A stretch of DNA of 64,000 bases. Origin: Theocolax elegans. Lineage: Eukaryota > Arthropoda > Insecta > Hymenoptera > Cerocephalidae. Shown piece by piece: positions 10,501-24,300 of this stretch. The stretch covers positions 43,358,711 to 43,422,710 of the forward strand of contig CM047425.1 in NCBI GenBank assembly GCA_026168455.1. Direction: 5' to 3'. The notes under the pieces are model-generated. The model was not told where the DNA came from. It saw only the letters and a program-made list of their open reading frames with translations, and made no database searches. The position numbers and the translations under genes are program-made. Position 1 is the stretch's first letter; each line of letters opens with the position of its first letter.

Positions 10501-13322
10501 CCTCAGATATTCCCGAAATATCCAGGAAATACTATAATTAGTGGAGTCTTTCTGAAATATTTCAGAAATTCCCGAAATATCCAGGAAATCCCTTATTTAG
10601 TAGAGTTATCCAGAAATACCTCAGAAATTCCCGAAATATCCAGGAAATTCCGTTATTATTGGTGTTATCCCGAATTTCCTCAGAATTTCCCGAAAGATCC
10701 AGGAAATCCCGTAATTAGTAGAGTGATCCAGGAATACCTCAGAAATTCCCGAAATATCCAGGAAATTCCGTAATTAGTAGCATCATCCCGAAATACCTCA
10801 GCATTTCCCGAAGGCCCTGGAAATCCCGTAATTGGTAGAATCATCACGAATTTCCTCAGATGTTCCCGAAATATCCAAAAAATCCCGTAATTAGTAGCGT
10901 CATTCCACAATATCTCAGAAATTCCCGATATTTCCTGGAAATCCCGTAATTAGTAGAGTTATCCAGAAATACCTCAGAAATTCCCGAAATATCCAGGAAA
11001 TCCCTTAATTTGTAGAGTTATCCAAAAATACCACAGAAATTCTCGAAATATCCAGGAAATACCATAATTAGTGGAGTTTTTTTTTAAATACCTCAGCAAT
11101 TACCGAAAGATCCAGGAAATCCCGTAATTGGTAGATTCATCCCGAATTTCCTCAGATATTCCCGAAATATCCAGGAAATACTATATTTAGTGGAGTATTT
11201 CTGAAATATTTCAGAAATTCCCGAAATATCCAGGAAATCCCTTATTTAGTAGAGTTATCCAGAAATACCTCAGAAATTCCCGAAATATCCAGGAAATCCC
11301 GTAATTAGTAGCGTCATCCCGAAATAAATAAGAAATTTCCGAAATATCCAGGAAATACCACAATTAGTGGAGACATTTCGAAGTACCTCAGGAATCCCGA
11401 AATATCCAGGAAATCCCTTAATTTGTAGAGTTATTCAGAAATACTTCAGAAATTCCCGAAATATCCAGGAAATTCCGTTATTATTGGTGTTATCCCGAAT
11501 TTTCTCAGAAATTCGCATAATATCCAGGAAATCCCGTAATAGGTAGAATCATCCCGAAATACCTCGGAATTCCCAAAAGATCCAGGAAATCCCGTAATTG
11601 GTTGATTCATCCCGAATTTCCTCAGATATTCCCGAAATATCCAGGAAATACTATAATTAGTGGAGTCTTTCTGAAATATTTCAGAAATTCCCGAAATATC
11701 CAGGAAATCCCTTATTTAGTATAGTTATCCAGAAATACCTCAGAAATTCCCGAAATATCCAGGAAATTCCGTTATTATTGGTGTTATCCCGAATTTCCTC
11801 CGAAATTCCCGAAAACTCCAGGAAATCCCGTAATTAGTAGAGTGATCCAGGAACACCTCAGAAATTCCCGAAATATCCAGGAAATTCCGTAATTAGTAGG
11901 ATCATCCCGAAATACCTCAGCATTTCCCGAAGGCCCTGGAAATCCCGTAATTGGTAGAATCATCACGAATTTCCTCAGATGTTCCCGAAATATCCAAAAA
12001 ATCCCGTAATTAGTAGCGTCATTCCACAATATCTCAGAAATTCCCGAAATATCCTGGAAATCCCGTAATTAGTAGAGTTATCCAGAAATACCTCAGAAAT
12101 TCCCGAAATATCCTGGAAATCCCTTAATTTGTAGAGTTATCCAAAAATACCACAGAAATTCTCGAAATATCCAGGAAATACCATGATTAGTGGAGTTTTT
12201 TTTTAAATACCTCAGCAATTACCGAAAGATCCAGGAAATCCCGTAATTGGTAGATTCATCCCGAATTTCCTCAGATATTCCCGAAATATCCAGGAAATAC
12301 TATATTTAGTGGAGTATTTCTGAAATATTTCAGAAATTCCCGAAATATCCAGGAAATCCCTTATTTAGTAGAGTTATCCAGAAATACCTCAGAAATTCCC
12401 GAAATATCCAGAAATCCCGTAATTAGTAGCGTCATCCCGAAAATAAATAAGAAATTTCGAATATCAAGGTAATACCACAATTAGTGGAGACATTTCGAAA
12501 TACCTCAGAAATTCCCGAAATATCCAGGAAATCCCGTAATTAGTAGCGTCATCCCGAAATACCTCAGAAATTCCCGAAAGATCCAGGAATTCCGTAATTG
12601 GTTAGAGTCATCACGAATTTCCTCAGATATTCCCGAATATCCAAAAATTCCCGTAATTAGTGGAGTCTTTATGAAATATTTGAGAAATTCCCGAAATATC
12701 CAGAAATTCCCGTAATTGGTAGCGTCACCTCGAAATACCTCAGGAATTCCAGAAAGATCCAGAAAATCCCGTATTTGGTAGAGTATCACGAATTTACTCA
12801 GATGTTCCCGAAATATCCAGGAAATCCCGTATTAGTAGCGTCATCCCGAATACCTCAGAATTCCCGAAATATCCAGAAATCCCTTAATTGTAGAGTTATC
12901 CAAAAATACCACAGAAATTCTCGAAATATCCAGGATATACCATGATTAGTGGAGTTTTTTTTTAAATACCTCAGCAATTACCGAAAGATCCAGGAAATCC
13001 GTAATTGGTAGATTCATCCCGAATTCCTCAGATATTCCCGAAATATCCAGGAAATACTATAATTAGTGGAGTCTTTCTGAATATTTCAGAAATTCCCGAA
13101 ATATCCAGGAAATCCCTTATTTAGTAGAGTTATCCAAAATACCTCAGAAATTCTCAAAATATCCAGGAAATTCCGTTATATTGGTGTTATCCCGAATTTC
13201 CTCAGAATTTCCCGAAAGATCCAGGAAATCCGTAATTAGTAGAGTGATCCAGGAATACCTCAGAAATTCCCGAAATATCCAGGAAATACTATAATTAGTG
13301 GAGTCTTTCTGAAATATTTCAG

Positions 13323-16300
13323 AAGTTCCCGAAATATGCAGGAAATCCCTTATCAGTAGAGTTATCCAGAAATACCTCAGAAATTCTCAAAATATCCAGG
13401 AAATTCCGTTATATTGGTGTTATCCCGAATTTCCTCAGAATTTCCCGAAAGATCCAGGAAATCCGTAATTAGTAGAGTGATCAGGAATACCTCAGAAATT
13501 CCCGAAATATCCAGGAAATTCCGAATTAGTAGCATCATCCCGAAATACCTCAGCATTTCCCGAAGGCCCTGGAAATCCCGTAATTGGTAAAATCATCACG
13601 AATTTCCTCAGATGTTCCCGAAATATCCAAAAAATCCCGTAATTAGTAGCGTTATTCCACAATATCTCAGAAATTCCCGATATTTCCTGGAAATCCCGTA
13701 ATTAGTAGAGTTATCCAGAATTACCTCAGAAATTCGCGAAATATCCAGGAAATCCCTTAATTTGTAGAGTTATCCAAAAATACCACAGAAATTCTCGAAA
13801 TATCCAGGAAATACCATGATTAGTGGAATTTTTTTTAAATATCTCAGCAATTACCGAAAGATCCAGGAAATCCCGTAATTGGTAGATTCATCCCGAATTT
13901 CCTCAGATATTCCCGTAATATCCAGGAAATACTATAATTAGTGGAGTCTTTCTGAAATATTTCAGAACTTCCCGAAATATCCAGGAAATCCCTTATTTAG
14001 TAGAGTTATCCAGAAATACCTCAGAAATTCCCGATATATCCAGGAAATACTATAATTAGTGGAGTCTTTCTGAAATATTTCAGAAATTCCCGAATATCCA
14101 GGAAATCCCTTATTTAGTAGAGTTATCCAGAAATACCTCAGAAATTCCCGAAATATCCAGGAAATTCCGTTATTATTGGTGTTATCCCGAATTTCCTCAG
14201 AAATTCCCGAAATATCCAGGAAATCCCGTAATTAGTAGAGTGATCCAGGAATACCTCAGATATTCCCGAATATCCAGGAAATACTATATTAGTGGAGTCT
14301 TTCTGAAATATTTCAGAAATTCCCGAAATATCCAGGAAATCCCTAATTTAGTAGAGTTATCCAGAAATACCTCAGAAATTCTCAAAATATCCAGGAAATT
14401 CCGTTATTATTGGTGTTATCCCGAATTTCCTCAGAATTTCCCGAAAGATCCAGGAAATCCCGTAATTAGTAGAGTGATCCAGGAATACCTCAGAAATTCC
14501 CGAAATATCCAGGAAATTCCGTAATTAGTAGCATCATTCCGAAATACCTCAGCATTTCCCGAAGGCCCTGGAAATCCCGTAATTGGTAGAATCATCACGA
14601 ATTTCCTCAGATATTCCCGAAATATCCAAAAATCCCGTAATTAGTAGCGTCATTCCACAATATCTCAGAAATTCCCGAATATCCTGGAAATCCCGTAATT
14701 AGTAGAGTTATCCAGAAATACCTCAGAAATTCCCGAAATATCCAGGAAATCCCTTAATTTGTAGAGTTATCCAAAAATACCACAGAAATTCTCGAAATAT
14801 CCAGGAAATACCATGATTAGTGGAGTTTTTTTTTAAATACCTCAGCAATTACCGAAAGATCCAGGAAATCCCGTAATTGGTAGATTCATCCCGAATTTCC
14901 TCAGATATTCCCGAAATATCCAGGAAATACTATATTTAGTGGAGTATTTCTGAAATATTTCAGAAATTCCCGAAATATCCAGGAAATCCCTTATTAGTAG
15001 AGTTATCCAGAAATACCTCAGAAATTCCCGAAATATCCAGGAAATCCCGTAATAGTAGCGTCATCCCGAAATAAATAAGAAATTTCCGAAATATCAAGGT
15101 AATACCACAATTAGTGGAGACATTTCGAAATACCTCAGAAATTCCCGAAATATCCAGGAAATTCCGTTATTATTGGTGTTATCCCGAATACCTCAGAAAT
15201 TCCCGAAAGATCCAGGATTCCCGAATTGGTAGAGTCATCACGAATTTCCTCATATATTCCCGAAATATCCAGAAAATTCCGTCATCAGTGGAGTCTTTCT
15301 GAAATATTTCAGAAATTCCCGAAATATCCAAGACATCCCGTAATTAGTAGTCATCCCGAATTTTTCCAGAAATTCCCGTAATTAGTAGCGTCATCCCGAA
15401 TACCTCAGGAAATCCCGTAATTGGTAGATTCATCCCGAATTTCCTCAGATACTCCCGAAATATCCAGGAAATACCATAATTAGTGGAGTCTTTCTGAAAT
15501 TTCAGAAATTTCCGAAATATCCAGGAAATCCCTAATTTAGTAGAGTTATCCCAAATACCTCTGAAATTCCCGAAATATCCAGGAAATTCCGTTATTATTG
15601 GTGTTATCCCGAATTTCCTCAGAAATTCCCGAAAGATCCAGGAAATCCCGTAATTGGTAGAGTGATTCAGAAATACCTCAGAAATTCCCGAAATATCCAG
15701 GAAATTCCGTAATTAGTGGAGTCTTTCTGAAATATTTCAGAAATTCCTGAAATATCCAGGAAATACCATAATTAGTGGAGTCTTTCTGAAATATTCAGAA
15801 ATTCCCGAAATATCCAGGAAATCCCTTATTTAGTAGAGTTATCCAGAAATACCTCAGAAATTCTCGAAATATCCAGGAAATTCCATTCTTATTGGTGTTA
15901 TCCCGAATTTCCTCAGAAATTCCGAAAGATCCAGGAATTCCCGTAATTGGTAGAGTGATCCAAAAATACCTCAGAAATTCCCGAAATATCCAGGAAATTG
16001 CGTAATTAGTGGAGTCTTTCTGAATATTTCAGAAATTCCCGAAATATCCAAGAAATACCATAATTAGTGGAGTCTTTCTGAAATATTTCAGAAATTCCCG
16101 AAATATCCAGGAAATCCTTATTTAGTAGAGTTATCCAGAAATACCTTAGAAATTCCCGAAATATCCAGGAATTCCGTTATTATTGGTGTTATCCCGAATT
16201 TCCTCAGAAATTCCCGAAAGATCCAGGAAATCCCGTAATTGTAGAGTGATCCAGAAATACCTCAGAAATTCCGAAATATCCAGGAAATTCCGTAATTAGT

Positions 16301-19300
16301 GGAGTCTTTCTGAAATACCTCAGAAATTCCCCAAATATCCAGGAAATCCCTTAATTTGTAGAGTTATCCAAAAATACCACAGAAATTCTCGAAATATCCA
16401 GAAATACCATAATTAGTGAAGTTTTTTTTTAAATACCTCAGCAATTAACGAAAGATCCAGGAAATCTCGTAATTGGTAGAATCGTCACGAAATTCCTCAG
16501 ATATTCCCGAAATATCCAGAAAATCCCGTAATTAGCGGAGTCTTTCTGAAATATTTCAGAAATTCCCGAATTATCCAGGAAATCCCTAAATTTGTAGAGT
16601 TATCCAGAAATACTTCAGAAATTCCCGAAATATCCAGGAAATTCCGTTTTATTGGTGTTATCCCGAATTTCCTCAGAAATTCCCGAAAGATCCAGGAAAT
16701 CCCGTAATTAGTAGAGTGATCCAGAAATACCTCAGAAATTCCCGAAATATCCAGGAAATTCTGTAATTAGTGGAGTCTTTCTGAAATATTTCAGAAATTC
16801 CCGAATATCCTGGTAATCCCGTAATTAGTAGAGTTATCCAGAAATACCTCAGAAATTCCCCAAATGTCCAGAAAATCCCTTAATTTGTAGAGTTATCCAC
16901 AAATACCATAGAAATTCTCGAATATCCGGAAATACCATAATTAGTGGAGTTTTTTTTTAAATACCTCAGCAATTACCGAAAGATCCAGGAAATCTCGTAA
17001 TTGGTAGAATCGTCACGAAATTCCTCAGATATTTCCGAAATTTCCAGAAAATCCCGTAATTAGTGGAGTCTTTTTGAATATTTCAGAAATTCCCGAATTA
17101 TCCAGTAAATCCCTAATTTGTAGAGTTATCCAGAAATTTCTCAGAAAATCCCGAAATATCCAGGAAATCCCGTAATTAGTGGAGTCTCTCAGAAAAATAT
17201 TTCAGAAATTCCCGAAATATACAGGAAATTCCGTAATTAGTAGATTCATCCCGAATTTCCACAGAAATTCGCGTAATATCCAGGAAATCCTGTAATAGGT
17301 AGAATCATTCCGAAATACCTCGGAATTCCCAAAAGATCCAGGAAATCCCGTAATTGGTAGATTCATCCGAATTTCCTCAGATATTCCCGAATATCCAGGA
17401 AATACTATAATTAGTGGAGTCTTTCTGAATATTTCAGAACTTCCCGAAATATCCAGGAAATACTATAATTAGTGGAGTCTTTCTGAAATATTTCAGAAAT
17501 TCCCGAAATATCCAGGAAATCCCTTATTTAGTCGAGTTATCCAGAAATACCTCAGAAATTCCCGAAATATCCAGGAAATACTAATTAGTGGAGTCTTTCT
17601 GAAATTTCAGAAATTCCTGAAATATCCAGGAAATCCCTTATTTAGTAGAGTTATCCAGAAATACCTCAGAAATCTCAAAATATCCAGGAAATTCCGTTAT
17701 TGGTGTTATCCCGAATTTCCTCAGAATTTCCCGAAAGATACAGGAAATCCCGTAATTAGTAGAGTGATCCAGGAATACCTCAGAAATTCCCGAAATATCC
17801 AGGAAATTCCGTAATTAGTAGCATCATCCCGAAATACCTCAGCATTTCCCGAAGGCCCTGGAAATCCCGTAATGGTAGAATCATCACGAATTCCTCAGAT
17901 GTTCCCGAAATATCCAAAAAATCCGTAATTAGTAGCGTCATTCCACAATATCTCAGAAATTCCCGTTTTCCTGGAAATCCCGTAATTAGTAGAGTTATCC
18001 AGAATTACCTCAGAAATTCCCGAAATATCCAGAAAATCCCTTAATTTGTAGAGTTATCCAAAAATACCACAGAAATTCTCGAAATATCCAGGAATACCAT
18101 GATTAGTGGAGTTTTTTTTTAAATACCTCAGCAATTACCGAAAGATCCAGGAAATCCCGTAATTGGTAGATTATCCCGCATTTCCTCAGATATTCCCGAA
18201 ATATCCAGGAAATACTATAATTAGTGGAGTCTTTCTGAAATATTTCAGAAATTCCCGAAATATCCAGGAAATCCCTATTTAGTAGAGTTATCCAGAAATA
18301 CCTCAGAAATTCCCGAAATATCCAGGAAATACTTAATTAGTGGAGTCTTCTGAAATATTTCAGAAATTCCCGAAATATCCAGGAAATCCCTTATTTAGTA
18401 GAGTTATCCAGAAATACCTCAGAAATTCCCGAAATATCCAGGAAATTCCGTTATTATTGGTGTTATCCCGAATTTCCTCAGAATTCCCGAAGATCCAGGA
18501 AATCCCGTAATTAGTAGAGGATCCAGGAATACCTCAGATATTCCCGAAATATCCAGAAATACTATAATTAGTGGAGTCTTTCTGAAATATTTCAGAAATT
18601 CCCGAAATATCCAGGAATCCCTTATTTAGTAGAGTTATCCAGAAATACCTCAGAAATTCCCGAAATATCCAGGAAATTCCGTTATTATGGTGTTATCCCG
18701 AATTTCCTCAGAATTTCCCGAAAGATCCAGGAAATCCCGTAATTAGTAGAGTGATCCAGGAACACCTCAGAAATTCCCGAAATATCCAGGAAATTCCGTA
18801 ATTAGTAGGATCATCCCGAAATACCTCAGCATTTCCCGAAGGCCCTGGAAATCCCGTAATTGGTAGAATCATCACGAATTTCCTCAGATGTTCCCGAAAT
18901 ATCCAAAAAATCCGTAATTAGTAGCGCATTCCACAATATCTCAGAAATTCCCGATATTCCTGGAAATCCCGTAATTAGTAGAGTTATCCAGAAATACCCA
19001 GAAATTCCCGAAATATCCAGGAAATCCCTTAATTTGTAGAGTTATCCAAAAATACCACAGAAATTCCGAAATATCCAGGAAATACCATAATTAGTGGAGT
19101 TTTTTTTTAAATACCTCAGCAATTACCGAAAGATCCAGGAAATCCCGTAATTGGTAGATTCATCCCGAATTTCCTCAGATATTCCCGAAATATCCAGGAA
19201 ATACTATATTTAGTGGAGTATTTCTGAAATTTCAGAAATTCCCGAAATATCCAGGAAATCCCTTATTTAGTAGAGTTATCCAGAAATACCTCAGAAATTC

Positions 19301-21329
19301 CCGAAATATCCAGGAAATCCCGTAATTAGTAGCGTCATCCCGAAATAAATAAGAAATTTCCGAAATATCCAGGAAATACCACATTAGTGGAGACATTTCG
19401 AAGTACCTCAGGATCCCGAAATATCCAGGAAATCCCTTAATTTGTAGAGTTATTCAGAAATACTTCAGAAATTCCCGAAATATCCAGGAAATTCCGTTAT
19501 TATTGGTGTTATCCCGAATTTTCTCAGAAATTCGCATAATATCCAGGAAATCCCGTAATAGGTAGAATCTCCCGAAATACCTCGGAATTCCCAAAGATCC
19601 GGAAATCCCGTAATTGGTTGATTCATCCCGAATTTCCTCAATATTCCCGAAATATCCAGGAAATACTATAATTAGTGGAGTCTTTCTGAAATATTTCAGA
19701 AATTCCCGAAATATCCAGGAAATCCCTTATTTAGTATAGTTATCCAGAAATACCTCAGAAATTCCCGAAATACAGGAAATTCCGTTATTATTGGTGTTAT
19801 CCCGAATTTCCTCCGAAATTCCCGAAAACTCCAGGAAATCCCGTAATTAGTAGAGTGATCCAGGAACACCTAGAAATTCCGAAATATCCAGGAAATTCCG
19901 TAATTAGTAGGATCATCCCGAAATACCTCAGCATTCCCGAAGGCCCTGGAAATCCCGTAATTGGTAGAATCATCACGAATTTCCAGATGTTCCCGAAATA
20001 TCCAAAAATCCCGTAATAGTAGCGTCATTCCACAATATCTCAGAAATTCCCGAATATCCTGGAATCCCGTAATAGTAGAGTTATCCAGAAATACCTCAGA
20101 AATTCCCGAATATCCTGGAAATCCCTTAATTTGTAGAGTTATCCAAAAATACCACAGAAATTCTCGAAATATCCAGGAAATACCATGATTAGTGGAGTTT
20201 TTTTTTAAATACCTCAGCAATTACCGAAGATCCAGGAAATCCCGTAGTATTGGTAGATTCATCCCGAATTTCCTCAGATATTCCCGAAATATCCAGGAAA
20301 TACTATTTAGTGGAGTATTTCTGAAATATTTCAGAAATTCCCGAAATATCCAGGAAATCCTTATTTAGTAGAGTTATCCAGAAATACCTCAGAAATTCCC
20401 GAAATATCAGGAAATCCCGTAATTAGTCGTCATCCCGAAATAAATAAGAAATTTCCGAAATATCAAGGTAATACCACAATTAGTGGAGACATTTCGAAAT
20501 ACCTCAGAAATTCCCGAAATATCCAGGAAATCACCGTAATTAGTAGCGTCATCCCGAAATACCTCAGAAATTCCCGAAAGATCCAGGAATTCCGTAATTG
20601 GTTAGAGTCATCACGAATTTCCTCAGATATTCCCGAATATCCAAAAATTCCGTAATTAGTGGAGTCTTTATGAAATATTTGAGAAATTCCCGAAATATCC
20701 AGAAATTCCCGTAATTGGTAGCGTCACCTCGAAATACCTCAGGAATTCCGAGAAGATCCAGAAAATCCCGTATTTGGTAGAGTATCACGAATTTACTCAG
20801 ATGTTCCCGAAATATCCAGGAAATCCCGTATTAGTAGCGTCATCCCGAATACCTCAGAAATTCCCGAAATATCCAGGAAATCCCTTAATTTGTAGAGTTA
20901 TCCAAAAATACCACAGAAATTCTCGAAATATCCAGGATATACCATGATTAGTGGAGTTTTTTTTTAAATACCTCAGCAATTACCGAAAGATCCAGGAAAT
21001 CCCGTAATTGGTAGATTCATCCCGAATTTCCTCAGATATTCCCGAAATATCCAGGAAATACTATAATTAGTGGAGTCTTTCTGAAATATTTCAGAAATTC
21101 CCGAAATATCCAGGAAATCCCTTATTTAGTAGAGTTATCCAGAATACCTCAGAATTCTCAAAATATCCAGGAAATTCCGTTATATATTGGTGTTATCCCG
21201 AATTTCCTCAGAATTTCCCGAAAGATCCAGGAAATCCCGTAATTAGTAGAGTGATCCAGGAATACCTCAGAAATTCCCGAAATATCCAGGAAATACTATA
21301 ATTAGTGGAGTCTTTCTGAAATATTTCAG
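13323..21329 (+). repeat. Superunit 2 of domain I (about 8.0 kb, internally deleted)
   Basis: It follows superunit 1 landmark by landmark (15281, about 16533, 20601) but is about 2 kb shorter between the first two. The shortening maps to one junction at about 16290-16420. Frequent one-base losses (GAATATCC for GAAATATCC, ATCCG for ATCCCG) begin before this copy and run through it. Confidence 0.78.
16290..16420 (+). other. Junction of an exact 33-monomer deletion
   Basis: On the left this stretch matches superunit 1 near 6291 (CCGTAATTAGTGGAG). On the right it matches near 8361 (ATTAGTGAAG before the T run). In superunit 1 the two T runs start at 6414 and 8361, 1947 bp apart = 33 x 59. Superunits 3 and 4 keep both places, so superunit 2 lost 33 monomers in register. 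Confidence 0.8.
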
Positions 21330-24300
21330 AAGTTCCCGAAATATGCAGGAAATCCCTTAATCAGTAGAGTTATCCAGAAATACCTCAGAAATTCTCAAAA
21401 TATCCAGGAAATTCCGTTATATTGGTGTTATCCCGAATTTCCTCAGAATTTCCCGAAAGATCCAGGAAATCCGTAATTAGTAGAGTGACAGGAATACCTC
21501 AGAAATTCCCGAAATATCCAGGAAATTCCGTAATTAGTAGCATTATCCCGAAATACCTCAGCATTTCCCGAAGGCCCTGGAAATCCCGTAATTGGTAGAA
21601 TCATCACGAATTTCCTCAGATGTTCCCGAAATATCCAAAAATCCCGTAATTAGTAGCGTCATTCCACAATATCTCAGAAATTCCCGATATTCCTGGAAAT
21701 CCGTAATTAGTAGAGTTATCCAGAAATACCTCAGAAATTCCCGAAATATCCAGGAAATCCCATTTGTAGAGTTATCCAAAAATACCACAGAAATTCTCGA
21801 AATATCCAGGATATACCATGATTAGTGGAGTTTTTTTTTAAATACTCGCAATTACCGAAAGATCCAGGAAATCCCGTAATTGGTAGATTCATCCCGAATT
21901 TCCTCAGTCCCGAAATATCCAGGAAATACTATAATTAGTGGAGTCTTTCTGAAATATTTCAGAAATTCCCGAAATATCCAGGAAATCCCTTATTTAGTAG
22001 AGTTATCCAGAAATACCTCAGAAATTCCCGAAATATCCAGGAAATCCGTAATTAGTAGCGTCATCCCGAATAAATCAGAAATTTCCGAAATATCCAGGAA
22101 ATACCACAATTAGTGGAGACTTTCGAAGTACCTCAGGAATCCCAAAATATCCAGGAATCCCTTAATTTGTAGAGTTATTCAGAAATACTTCAGAAATTCC
22201 CGAAATATCCAGGAAATTCCGTTATTATTGGTGTTATCCCGATTTCCTCAGAATTCCCGAAAGATCAGGAAATCCCGTAATAGGTAGAATCATCCCGAAA
22301 TACCTCGGAATTCCCAAAGATCCAGGAATCCCGTAATTGGTAGATTCATCCCGAATTTCCTCAGATATTCCCGAACTATCCAGGAAATACTATAATTAGT
22401 GGAGTCTTTCTGAAATATTCAGAAATTCCCGAATATCCAGGAAATCCCTTATTTAGTATAGTTATCCAGAAATACCTCAGAAATTCCCGAAATATCCAGG
22501 AAATTCCGTTATTATTGGTGTGATCCCGAATTTCCTCAGAAATTCCCGAAGATCCAGGAAATCCCGTATTAGTAGAGTGATCCAGGAATACCTCAGAAAT
22601 TCCCGAAATATCCAGGAATTCCGTAATTAGTGGAGTCTTTCTGAAATATTCAGAAATTCCCGAAATATCCAGGAAATTCCGTAATTAGTAGCGTCATCCC
22701 GAAATACTCAGCAATTCGCGAAGGCCCTGGAAATCCAGTAATTGGTAGAATCATCACGAATTTCCTCAGATATTCCCGAAATATCCAAAAATCCCGTATT
22801 AGTAGCGTCATTCCACAATATCTCAGAAATTCCCGAATATCCTGGAAATCCCGTAATTAGTAGAGTTATCCAGAAATACCTCAGAATTCCCGAATATCCT
22901 GGAAATCCCTTAATTGTAGAGTTATCCAAAAATACCACAGAAATTCTCCGAAATATTCAGGAAATACCATGATAGTGGAGTTTTTTTAAATACCTCGCAT
23001 TACCGAAAGATCAGGAAATCCCGTAATTGGTAGATTCATCCCGAATTTCCTCAGATATTCCCGAAAATCCAGGAAATACTATAATAGTGGAGTCTTTCTG
23101 AAATATTCAGAAATTCCCGAAATATCCAGGAAATCCCTTATTTAGTAGAGTTATCCAGAAATACCTCAGAAATTCCCGAAATATCCAGGAAATCCCGTAA
23201 TTAGTAGCGTCATCCCGAAATAAATCAGAAATTTCCGAAATATCAAGGTAATACCACAATTAGGTGAGACATTTCGAAATACCTCAGAAATTCCCGAAAT
23301 ATCCAGGAAATTCCGTTATTATTGGTGTTATCCCGAATTTCCTCAGAAATTCCCGAAAGATCCAGGAAATCCCGTTAATTGGTAGAGTCATCACGAATTT
23401 ACTCAGATGTCCGAAATATCAGGAAATCCCGTATTTGGTAGAGTTACACGAATTTACTCAGATGTTCCCGAAATATCCAGGAAATCCCGTAATTAGTAGC
23501 GTCATCCCGAAATACCTCAGAAATTCCCGAAAGATCCAGGAATTCCCGTAATTGGTAGAGTCATCACGAATTTCCTCATATATTCCCGAAATATCCAGAA
23601 ATCCGTCATCAGTGGAGTCTTTCTGAAATATTTCAGAAATTCCCGAAATATCCAAGACATCCCGTAATTAGTAGTCATCTCGAATTTTTCCAGAAATTCC
23701 CGTAATTAGTAGCGTCATCCCGAAAACCTCAGAAATCCCGTAATTGGTAGATTCATCCCGATTCCTCAGATACTCCCGAAATATCCAGGAAATACCATAA
23801 TTAGTGGAGTCTTTCTGAAATATTTCAGAAATTTCCGAATATCCAGGAAATCCCTAATTTAGTAGAGTTATCCACAAATACCTCTGAAATTCCCGAAATA
23901 TCCAGGAAATTCCGTATTATTGGTTTTATCCCGAATTTCCTCAGAAATCCCCGAAGATCCAGGAAATCCCGTAATTGGTAGAGTGATTCAGAAATACCTC
24001 AGAAATTCCCGAAATATCCCGAAAATTCCGTAAGTGGAGTCTTTCTGAAATATTTCAGAAATTGCTGAAATATCCAGGAAATACCATAATTGTGAAGTCT
24101 TTCTGAAATATTTCAGAAATTCCCGAAATATCCAGGAAATCCCTTATTTAGTAGAGTTATCCAGAAATACCTCAGAAATTCCCGAAATATCCAGGAAATT
24201 CCATTCTATTGGTGTTATCCCGAATTTCCTCAGAAATTCCCGAAAGATCCAGGAATTCCCGTAATTGGTAAGTGATCCAAAAATACCTCAGAAATTCCCG

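Larger units (their letters stand above)
2673..13322 (+). repeat. Superunit 1 of domain I (about 10.65 kb)
   Basis: Boundaries are set by the rare variant AGTTCCCGAAATATGCAGG, seen at 13323, 21330, 31588 and 42470. This copy starts where the copia element cut in, at a point matching about 13350 in the next copy. Landmarks are GTCATCAGTGGAGTC at 5261, TTAGCGGAG at about 8472 and GGTTAGAGTC at about 12602. Up to about 12400 the monomer spacing is an almost perfect 59 bp. It carries an extra 11-monomer block compared with superunit 2 (see 2791-3656). Confidence 0.8.
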
